Below, in pieces: positions 34,665 through 41,275 of a stretch of DNA of 64,000 bases. Source of the DNA: Affinundibacterium seohonense (GTDB lineage Bacteria > Pseudomonadota > Gammaproteobacteria > Burkholderiales > Burkholderiaceae_D); NCBI RefSeq assembly GCF_014284305.1, contig NZ_JACOFW010000020.1, positions 1 through 64,000 of the forward strand, written 5' to 3'. The notes beneath the pieces are model-generated. The model searched no databases. It was not told the DNA's origin and saw only the letters and a program-made list of their open reading frames with translations. Every line of letters starts with the position of its first letter. Position 1 is the stretch's first letter. Position numbers and translations under genes: made by a program.

Positions 34665-36473
34665 TCAGGTATGATTTCCGCTGATTTGTGCGGACATAAG
34701 TTGGCAATAAAGTCCGTTGCTATCTTTGATTAAATCTTGGTGTTGACCTTGTTGGACGATATGGCCTTGCTCCAAGACGAACACGGTATCGACTTTTTTG
34801 ATGGTGGAGTAGCGATGCGCGATGATAATCGTGGTTCGTTCTTTCATTAACTCATCTAAAGCGGCTTGCACCAAGGCTTCGCTTGCAGAATCGAGAGCAC
34901 TGGTAGCTTCATCCAAAATTAGGATTTTTGGGTTCCGCAAAATCGCTCGGGCAATGGCAATTCTTTGCTTTTGTCCGCCCGACAATTGCACGCCACGATC
35001 GCCAACAACTGTGTCATAGCCATTTGGGAAGCCTGAAATAAAATGATGCGCGTTGGCTTTGGTAGCGGCTTGTATGACTTCTTCTAGTGCGACTTCTCGA
35101 TCGGCGATGGCGAAGGCAATATTCTCGTAAATACTACCGGAAAAAAGTGCAGGTTCTTGTTCGACGATGGCAATGTGATCGCGAATCGCGTTAATGTTGG
35201 AATCGTTTGAGAGGAAGTTGTCGAAGTAAATTTGCCCTTGATTGACCGGGTATAAACCGAGCAGCAGACTAGCAATACTGGATTTTCCTGCACCTGATGC
35301 GCCGATTAAAGCAATTTTTTCGCCTGGCTGAATTTCAAAATTGAGCGCAGTTAAGGCCGCGGTGTCGGGGCGTTCCGGGTAGGCGAAGTGGACATTGTTG
35401 AATTGAATTTTTCCTTGCAGATGAAAAGAATTTTTGGTGGATACACCGTCATTTGGGATCGCATCAGAGTTTTTCTTTAATGCAGCTTGTTTAGCATCAT
35501 CAGCACCAAGAATCTCAAACACGCGTTCGGTGGCACCGAGTGTCCGCATCCAGTCGCTCCAGAAATCGCTGATAGCGCTAGAAGAACCACTCGCCATACC
35601 AGCATAAATGATAAAACTAGTGAACTCGCCCACAGTTAGCTTTCCTTGACTAATGAGATCCGCTGCCAAAAAAAAGGTGATGATGAGTGCTAGGTAAAGC
35701 ACGATGGAAGAGAGGCCACGGTAGCTTGCTAACAAACGAATATTGCGCAAGATAACCTGCAAGGCTTGGTCGGCAGTATCTGCATATTTATCGTTTGCCA
35801 GCTTGTTTTGATTGAAGGCGTGGATCAGCCTTATATTGCTAAAGTATTCCTGCGCGACGCTATTGCTGGCCGCTTTTTTTTCTTGAATGTGGTGTGCGCT
35901 GGTTTTGAGTGAGTTACCTATCCAGTCTGTCATCCATAGGCTGAGTGGAATGTAGATCAATAAGATCAGACTCAGTGTAGGTGAAATGCTGATCAGCATA
36001 ACGGTACACCCGATAAATACCAAACTTGAGCGTAAAGATATCGCCAATCCCATGGTTAAAGTGTCGTGCAAGGCTTCAACATCAGAAGCTAGTCGATTGG
36101 TTAGTTCGCCAACCCTGTGTTTATCAAAGAAGGCGATGTCTTGACGTATTAGGGCTGAAAATAGGGTTTGCCGTATTGTCGTGACGATCATATCGCCAGT
36201 AGATTCGAAAATGTAATACCGTAAAGTTGTTGCAAGTGCTTGTATCACCAAGACTATCGCTGCGATACCGGCGAAATTTTTGATCCAGCTACTATCAATT
36301 TTTGCGCTATTCAAATGATCGATGAAATAGGCCAAGGCTTTAGGATAGGCAAGTTCGATCACGATAGTGATACACATAACCGCTATGCCTAATAAAAGGC
36401 GGGTACGAAATGGTTTGAGAACTGACAGTCTTTGTAGGTGCTGATTAATTGGCTTGGTTTGCTTAGGATTCAT
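34665..36473 (-). CDS. ABC exporter, fused permease/ATPase (RiPP cluster)
   Basis: 602 residues. Six membrane helices form the N-terminal ABC type 1 domain (about 25-310). The ATPase domain (about 365-600) has Walker A GASGAGKSS, signature LSGGQKQRIAIARAIL, Walker B ILILDEATSALD and the switch His in IIAHRYST. This is the half-size, dimeric MsbA/peptide-exporter type. There is no N-terminal C39 peptidase domain, so it cannot cut a leader peptide itself. It overlaps the thioredoxin-like gene by 11 bases and ends the precursor/ATP-grasp operon, so it most likely exports the matured peptide. Confidence 0.9.
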   Translation of the reverse strand: MNPKQTKPINQHLQRLSVLKPFRTRLLLGIAVMCITIVIELAYPKALAYFIDHLNSAKIDSSWIKNFAGIAAIVLVIQALATTLRYYIFESTGDMIVTTIRQTLFSALIRQDIAFFDKHRVGELTNRLASDVEALHDTLTMGLAISLRSSLVFIGCTVMLISISPTLSLILLIYIPLSLWMTDWIGNSLKTSAHHIQEKKAASNSVAQEYFSNIRLIHAFNQNKLANDKYADTADQALQVILRNIRLLASYRGLSSIVLYLALIITFFLAADLISQGKLTVGEFTSFIIYAGMASGSSSAISDFWSDWMRTLGATERVFEILGADDAKQAALKKNSDAIPNDGVSTKNSFHLQGKIQFNNVHFAYPERPDTAALTALNFEIQPGEKIALIGASGAGKSSIASLLLGLYPVNQGQIYFDNFLSNDSNINAIRDHIAIVEQEPALFSGSIYENIAFAIADREVALEEVIQAATKANAHHFISGFPNGYDTVVGDRGVQLSGGQKQRIAIARAILRNPKILILDEATSALDSASEALVQAALDELMKERTTIIIAHRYSTIKKVDTVFVLEQGHIVQQGQHQDLIKDSNGLYCQLMSAQISGNHT

Positions 36474-37029
36474 GCGAGTCTACTGAGTCAAGTTCTTCGA
36501 TTTGCGTAAGGAATGCGCACCAGTTGTCATCGCCTATCATGCCCTCGGCTTGTAATAATCGCGCGTGGTCTATGAAAAGATAATACGGTGACATGAGCTT
36601 GCTATTGATTTCACGGTAGTTTTCCTCTTTGAGAAAAACCGCGAAAGACGCTAATGTTGTGTTGCGCAAAAAACGCCGGACTCGCCATTGCGGCTCATTG
36701 CTGACCAACCATAATCGAACTCCCGCTTGTTCGGCACGCATGGCGATTTTTTCAATCTCTGGGAGTTTTTCTTTGCACTTGGGGCATTTTGTCGACAAGA
36801 ATAACAAGACGATTGCATACTCTGGCAGTAGTAAATCCTGTTCCTGTTTGCTTAGCAAAGTTCGTGCAGTAATTTGGGGGATTTCCGTGCCAGGAGGAAT
36901 TGGCAATAAATTCTTAGTGCTCTCAGAAATTTGCTTGATCTTTCTTAGTAATTTTAAGCTCAAGCTTAAGTTCAAAAAAGTACACAAGGTCAGCGTCAGT
37001 AAACTGAAGTAAATAAGATTTTGATTCAT
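36463..37029 (-). CDS. MauD-like membrane-anchored thioredoxin-fold protein (RiPP cluster)
   Basis: 188 residues. One N-terminal membrane helix (about 5-25) anchors a thioredoxin-like domain facing the periplasm. The redox motif is Cys82-Pro-Lys-Cys85 in FLSTKCPKCKEKLPE, in the position of the CPxC of MauD/TlpA-type proteins, after a PPGTEIPQ stretch like that of MauD. In methylamine dehydrogenase maturation MauD and MauE act together in disulfide formation; here the gene directly follows a MauE-type gene (one base between stop and ATG). It probably makes or isomerises a disulfide in the exported peptide. The start is set at MNQNL, 37029. Confidence 0.82.
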   Translation of the reverse strand: MNQNLIYFSLLTLTLCTFLNLSLSLKLLRKIKQISESTKNLLPIPPGTEIPQITARTLLSKQEQDLLLPEYAIVLLFLSTKCPKCKEKLPEIEKIAMRAEQAGVRLWLVSNEPQWRVRRFLRNTTLASFAVFLKEENYREINSKLMSPYYLFIDHARLLQAEGMIGDDNWCAFLTQIEELDSVDSHES

Positions 37030-37030
37030 G

Positions 37031-37582
37031 TTAGTAATCTTTGTCGCTGAAAATGGTGCTGAAAAATTCATGAAAATGCATCATCAACAAGCACAGTGTC
37101 AGAGCGATGCCAAATTGTAGCCAATAGATAATCGCTGGCGCTTGCATGTGGGTATTGATTTCGACATGATGATTGGCATAGGTGGCATAGATGGTAGCGC
37201 TAAGCAGCAAGAAATTTCGCATTAGGTCATAAGCAGATACTGGCCTTTCTGCCTCACCAAAGCAATTGCAACGGACTAAATCCTTAGAGAAAAATTGATA
37301 TGCAACTACGAGGCTGAAAATCAAAAAAAGTATGCTGGCAACAAATAAAGTAAGTTGCAAGATCCGGCTGGAGTTAGAGGAGAAAAGTGCGATGGCAATT
37401 AGTAGTTCTGTGCCTATTAGTATGGGCACGATAAGCTTGCTCAAGTTTGGTGAAATGCCAAACGACTGCGTCAAGTTGTTTTGAAAACTAGTAAAGCTGC
37501 GTAGTTTTCCGACTGCAGCAAAAAAGAAAATGCAGGCTAGGCCAAGCACAATAACGGGCACAATCGTATCTTGCATCGTCAT
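37031..37582 (-). CDS. MauE/DoxX-type redox-associated membrane protein (RiPP cluster)
   Basis: 183 residues and four to five membrane helices. The signature CNCFG (Cys105, Cys107 in VRCNCFGEAERPVS), followed by a polar loop and RNFLLL, is that of MauE-family membrane proteins, which pass electrons or disulfides across the membrane for a partner thioredoxin. It lies between the Clp-fold protease gene and the MauD-like gene. The start at ATG 37582 is preferred; a TTG at 37669 would extend into the protease gene with a polar, non-membrane stretch. The MauE/MauD pair without methylamine dehydrogenase genes shows that the pair was recruited for another disulfide substrate. Confidence 0.82.
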   Translation of the reverse strand: MTMQDTIVPVIVLGLACIFFFAAVGKLRSFTSFQNNLTQSFGISPNLSKLIVPILIGTELLIAIALFSSNSSRILQLTLFVASILFLIFSLVVAYQFFSKDLVRCNCFGEAERPVSAYDLMRNFLLLSATIYATYANHHVEINTHMQAPAIIYWLQFGIALTLCLLMMHFHEFFSTIFSDKDY

Positions 37583-37641
37583 GAAAGATTTATCCGAATC
37601 GGTTTCGAAAAATGTTGAATAAAATTTGACTTTTTGTTGAT

Positions 37642-38541
37642 CTACTTGTCCGTGGAGCTGGTTGTCCAATGTGGCGCCAAGCCATCAATACGGTGTGTTC
37701 TACTTCGAATTTTTCCTGCACTCGCAATCACGGCATTTATCCACGGAGTTTCCAAACTATCTCGCTGCGCGCCGCCGACATGGGCTTGCAATATTGTTGA
37801 AAGTTCCCAAGCGGCATCTTCCACTATTTGATTCTTTGCGATTCGCAAACCTAATGCACTTAACTCCTCACCTGTGATGGCATAGCTGTGTGAGTGATAA
37901 GCGCTGACCAAGTGTTGAACGATTTTTTCGCGTTGTTCTATGGAATTCGACCTCAATTGAAAGGCCAATAGTTCTAAAGCAATTTGCTGCAATTCTTTAG
38001 TACAACGATAGAAAGCTGCTAAGGATGGCGGAATTATGCTGTTGCAGAGCAATGCTAGAGATTCAGTGCGCGCTTCGTTTGCCTCAATTCCAAACCAGTT
38101 TTCAGCCATTTCGCCAAATGCCAAGATATCCATCGCGGAAAAGCTACTACTCATGGTGCCATCGGCATCAGAGCCACCTTGTAAATGGGGGTCGATGGGA
38201 GAGAACATCGCTAGCTCGCCTGCAATGATTTGATCGGCGGCCAAACATAACAAGGTGCCAGATGATTGGCAGAAGTAAGGGACGATAATGTTAAATTCTT
38301 CGGCGAACGCGCGGAACAATAAGGCAATACGCCGTGTCGCGTTGACCACGCCACCGCGGCAGTGTAAGACCAGATCGAGGCGTTTAACTTTGCCTAATTC
38401 TCTTAATTGTTCATAGAGTGGGGGAAGCAGGTCTATATCTAGGTTGGACGCCGCCAATACGATCACTTTACTCTCACGCAGATGTTCTATTTGTAGAATG
38501 CTTTCGCGCATTGCTGAGTGACTTAATTGCTGCATGTGCAT
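37642..38541 (-). CDS. SDH family Clp-fold serine proteinase (RiPP cluster)
   Basis: 299 residues of the ClpP/SppA superfamily, serine dehydrogenase proteinase (SDH) branch. Visible motifs are VLHCRGGVVNATRRIALLFR, the nucleophile region CQSSGTLLCLAADQI with Ser93 aligned to the Ser of the usual KSAGT, and MFSPIDPHL. It has no signal peptide and one weakly hydrophobic stretch, so it may be cytoplasmic or membrane-associated. It starts inside the end of the ATP-grasp gene (19-base overlap), which ties it to peptide maturation. Since the exporter lacks a C39 domain, this protein is the best candidate for leader removal; that is inference. Confidence 0.82.
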   Translation of the reverse strand: MHMQQLSHSAMRESILQIEHLRESKVIVLAASNLDIDLLPPLYEQLRELGKVKRLDLVLHCRGGVVNATRRIALLFRAFAEEFNIIVPYFCQSSGTLLCLAADQIIAGELAMFSPIDPHLQGGSDADGTMSSSFSAMDILAFGEMAENWFGIEANEARTESLALLCNSIIPPSLAAFYRCTKELQQIALELLAFQLRSNSIEQREKIVQHLVSAYHSHSYAITGEELSALGLRIAKNQIVEDAAWELSTILQAHVGGAQRDSLETPWINAVIASAGKIRSRTHRIDGLAPHWTTSSTDK

Positions 38542-39530
38542 TCCTTGATGAGTAAATTGGCGACAGTATCAAGTAATTTGAATTCAGGTATCAATTGCTC
38601 GATATACAGAAATTGTCCGGCTGGATTGTTTTCAAGAAAAACGTATTCATTCTCGGGCGTCACGATTAAATCCAGCGCGCTAAAATTAAGCCCATAGCTG
38701 CTGACGAAATCGCGGCATTGTTGTTCGATGTTAGCCGGAAGTTGAGTTGCTTCGTAAGGAATTTCCGCGCTCATGTCTCGAGAATCAATCATCGTTCTAT
38801 CATCGGCTTGCGAATGTATCTTAGCAGCGAAAATATGCTCACCGATCAGTGTGACACGTAGCTCATATTGTTTGTGAATGTATTTTTGAAAGTGGCAGGG
38901 GAGTTCACTGACTGCATCAATATTCTCCATTAAATCTTCACTGACCAAGGTGGTCGTGATGCCGTGCGTACGTCTTTCTGTGAATTCAACTTGATCCGCT
39001 GCGAGAGAAGCGGATGACATTGATTTGAAAATGATAGAAGCTTGCTGCTTTTGATAAAAATCGCGTATATGTTGAGGCTGATTGGAAATGATCGAATTTG
39101 GAATTTGAAAACCAAAGCGCAGCGCTCTTTGCAGTTGTTCACCTTTCCACATAGCGCCGCGCATGATGAGCGGGTGACCGATCCAAAAACAATTTAAACC
39201 AAGTAAGAGACCAAACAAAGTCTGTTCTGCTTCTAGCTTGGCATAAGTTTTTTCCTGCACGCCCAAGTCTTCGGATCGAAAGCTAAATTCACCAGGCTTT
39301 CTGGCCCATATCGAGGCGATTTCGTGTAGTTGTATGCTTGAGCCCGATAGAAGGTGTTTGATTTCGCCTTCATTTCCGTGGCTGTTGAAGCTTTGAGTGA
39401 GCTGATAATCGCGTGGAAAACAATCTAGATTGAGTCGAAATGCGGTGTGTCCTTTGTGTTGGAGAATCTCTGCAACTAGGTCTACATGTAAGTCAGTGCT
39501 ATTGCTGATAATGAGAATTTTTTTTGTCAT
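38523..39530 (-). CDS. ATP-grasp peptide ligase, MvdD/graspetide type (RiPP maturase)
   Basis: 335 residues. The N-terminal part (KILIISNSTDLHVDLVAEIL, then FPRDYQ) and the ATP-grasp fold with YELRVTLIGEHIFAAKIHSQ and LIVTPENEYVFLENNPAGQ match the MvdC/MvdD family that joins side chains of Asp/Glu to Ser, Thr or Lys in microviridin-type graspetides. The metal-binding Asp, Glu and Asn of the last motif (D-V...E-N-N) are present. It is the first enzyme gene after the precursor-like peptide gene, separated by 276 bases that hold a stem-loop, and it overlaps the protease gene. It should act in the cytoplasm on the precursor. The tail ECTCSN holds two Cys of unknown role. Confidence 0.85.
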   Translation of the reverse strand: MTKKILIISNSTDLHVDLVAEILQHKGHTAFRLNLDCFPRDYQLTQSFNSHGNEGEIKHLLSGSSIQLHEIASIWARKPGEFSFRSEDLGVQEKTYAKLEAEQTLFGLLLGLNCFWIGHPLIMRGAMWKGEQLQRALRFGFQIPNSIISNQPQHIRDFYQKQQASIIFKSMSSASLAADQVEFTERRTHGITTTLVSEDLMENIDAVSELPCHFQKYIHKQYELRVTLIGEHIFAAKIHSQADDRTMIDSRDMSAEIPYEATQLPANIEQQCRDFVSSYGLNFSALDLIVTPENEYVFLENNPAGQFLYIEQLIPEFKLLDTVANLLIKECTCSN

Positions 39531-39665
39531 GTTTCAACAATCGATTTGGAATAATGTTCAAGGTGAAAAATGTTTAGCAAAGGAATGACCTAGGTGCTGT
39601 TGGAGTCAGCTCTGCATCAAGGAGGGTTTTGAATTTATTCTTATTTTTCTATTTTTAGTCAGGTA

Positions 39666-39697
39666 TGGCTGAATTTAGCGCGTGATAAATTCAGCCA
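39666..39697 (-). terminator. Stem-loop between precursor and ATP-grasp genes
   Basis: TGGCTGAATTTA (39666-39677) pairs perfectly with TAAATTCAGCCA (39686-39697) over an eight-base loop. No T-tract follows on the minus strand, so full termination is unlikely. Its place fits partial termination or mRNA stabilisation, giving more precursor than enzyme transcript, as is common in peptide operons. Confidence 0.6.
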
Positions 39698-39806
39698 AAT
39701 GGCGAAGATTTCATTTTTTAGTGGCATAACTCAAAGAAAATCACAGCAATGTGGGGAACTTTGAGAATTGCACTAGGTAAAAATCATTGCGCCTGTCGAT
39801 CGACAA

Positions 39807-39989
39807 TTAGCACCAGATGCCGTCGTCTTTACGACCATTCCACAATCTTGGTGCACGAGCGTCTGGGCCTGAGCAGCCAGCAATCGCTACGCCATCACGA
39901 ACTTTCCATTGTGGTGTGATTTGTGTTTTTTCTGCTTTTTTTTCTGCTAATTTAAAGGCGAATAGTTTGCTAGTATTTTGATTCTTCAT
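39807..39989 (-). CDS. Putative ATP-grasp-modified RiPP precursor peptide
   Basis: 60 residues, small and charged. The N-terminal half (MKNQNTSKLFAFKLAEKKAE) looks like a helical leader; the C-terminal half (about 39-60) is Gly/Asp-rich, begins GCSGPD and ends KDDGIWC. Cys39 and Cys60 bracket a 22-residue segment with Asp43, Asp55, Asp56, Ser40 and Lys54, which are residues that ATP-grasp ligases can cross-link. AGAAGG lies eight bases before the ATG, and a consensus promoter lies about 70 bases upstream. No signal peptide. Read with the ATP-grasp, protease, redox pair and exporter genes downstream, it is the likely substrate. I recognise no described precursor family. Confidence 0.78.
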   Translation of the reverse strand: MKNQNTSKLFAFKLAEKKAEKTQITPQWKVRDGVAIAGCSGPDARAPRLWNGRKDDGIWC

Positions 39990-40059
39990 TTTGTAACCTT
40001 CTAAAAATAGTTTGGTTGAAATTAAAGATTTTTCCACAACTGGATGATGTGGAGTAAGC

Positions 40060-40088
40060 AAGATAGCATTGCAAAAATACTGTGTCAA
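40060..40088 (-). promoter_or_regulatory. Sigma70 promoter of the RiPP operon
   Basis: On the minus strand TTGACA (40088-40083) and TATCTT (40065-40060) are separated by exactly 17 bases. Transcription should start near 40053, giving a leader of about 64 bases before the precursor ATG. This is the best promoter in the window. Confidence 0.8.
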
Positions 40089-40451
40089 TTTTAAAAGTTC
40101 AAAAGAAAAGAAAAAGACAAAAAATTTTATTAATTTACTTTTTTGTGTTTTTATTTGTCTTTTTTTGTGAGTGAACTTGGGCCTCAATTTTTTCATCGTT
40201 CACTTGTTAACCATGTTCATAAAGTTGATGGGCCTGAAGATACGAAGTTTGTGGTGCCATAAAGTGTAGTGAGTTGGCCACGTCAATGTAGTTGGATTTC
40301 TGCTGCTCCACCATTACGGGTGTTATTAGTGTTATCAAAATACCCCTCCGTGGTCTAAGGCTTTGGCGAGCAAAGCATAGATTAGCTCGGTAATGAGGTA
40401 GTCTATCGACTGTTCGCGCAAGTTTCTTCGATCAATTTAAGGGAATGCCAT
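40089..40451. other. AT-rich control region between RiPP operon and tatD gene
   Basis: Directly upstream of the RiPP promoter lies an A/T-rich stretch (40090-40170). It contains an 11-bp perfect inverted repeat, AAAAAGACAAA (40111-40121) and TTTGTCTTTTT (40154-40164), with a 32-base spacer. It could be an UP element, a nucleoid-protein site or an operator. The rest (40200-40451) shows no gene; AGGGA before 40452 is the tatD ribosome binding site. Confidence 0.5.
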
Positions 40452-41270
40452 ATGTGGGTAGACAGCCATTGCCATCTCGATGCTAATGAATTTGCAGGTA
40501 AATCACTCGCCTTAGCGGAGGAGGCTGCACGTATGGGCGTGTCAGCGATTGTGATTCCTGCGGTGCATCGATCCAACTTTTCGGCGGTAGTGGAATTGGC
40601 TAGACAAAGAGAAGATTGTTTTTTTGCCTTGGGCATACATCCTATGTATGTAGCGACTTCGCATGAAGACGATCTGCTTTTTTTACGTGCTGAGATCGCA
40701 CGTTTGTTAGCTGATCCTATGTTGGGGCGAGCCTTGGTCGCGGTGGGGGAAATTGGTCTTGATTACTTTGTTCCTGCTTTGTGCGAATCACCTTTGAAGG
40801 AAAAGCAGGAGTTCTTTTACAGCGAACAACTAAAGATTGCGCGAGATTTTGATTTGCCTGTGCTCTTACATGTGCGAAAATCGCAAGATAAAATACTAAA
40901 ATATTTGAGGCGCATTCCGGTGCGTGGTGGCATCGCGCATGCGTTTAATGGCAGCACGCAACAGGCGCAACATTTTATCGATTTGGGTTTCAAACTAGGA
41001 TTTGGTGGTGCAATGACATTTACCCGCGCTTTACAAATACGTCGACTCGCCAGTGACTTGCCGCTGAGTAGTATTGTCCTCGAGACAGATGCACCAGATA
41101 TCGCGCCGCGTTGGTGCCATCCGGGAATCAACACACCGGGTGAGCTGACACAAATTGGTCACGAACTCGCCAGCTTGCGTGGCTTAAGTCATATTCAGAC
41201 TGCGCAGCAAACTACCGCTAATGTACTTGCTGTTTTGCCGCGCATGCAGGCGCGATTTGTCTTGAGATAA
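40452..41270 (+). CDS. TatD family metal-dependent hydrolase (deoxyribonuclease)
   Basis: 272 residues, full length for the family. Metal ligands are visible in order: HxH in DSHCHLD (residues 5-8), Glu in VGEIGLDY, His in LLHVRKS, His in IAHAFNGS and Asp in LETDAPD. TatD proteins are 3'-5' exonucleases acting in DNA repair or nucleic acid degradation in the cytoplasm. Its gene lies five bases before comEC, which may link it functionally to DNA uptake, though the pairing could be chance. AGGGA sits eight bases before the ATG. Confidence 0.9.
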   Translation: MWVDSHCHLDANEFAGKSLALAEEAARMGVSAIVIPAVHRSNFSAVVELARQREDCFFALGIHPMYVATSHEDDLLFLRAEIARLLADPMLGRALVAVGEIGLDYFVPALCESPLKEKQEFFYSEQLKIARDFDLPVLLHVRKSQDKILKYLRRIPVRGGIAHAFNGSTQQAQHFIDLGFKLGFGGAMTFTRALQIRRLASDLPLSSIVLETDAPDIAPRWCHPGINTPGELTQIGHELASLRGLSHIQTAQQTTANVLAVLPRMQARFVLR

Positions 41271-41275
41271 TTCTG

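Noticed and set aside
40015-40196. Longer reading of the RiPP precursor (129 residues)
   Set aside because: The extra N-terminal part covers the TTGACA/TATCTT promoter and is Lys/Phe-rich noise; AGAAGG sits at the correct distance only for the ATG at 39989.
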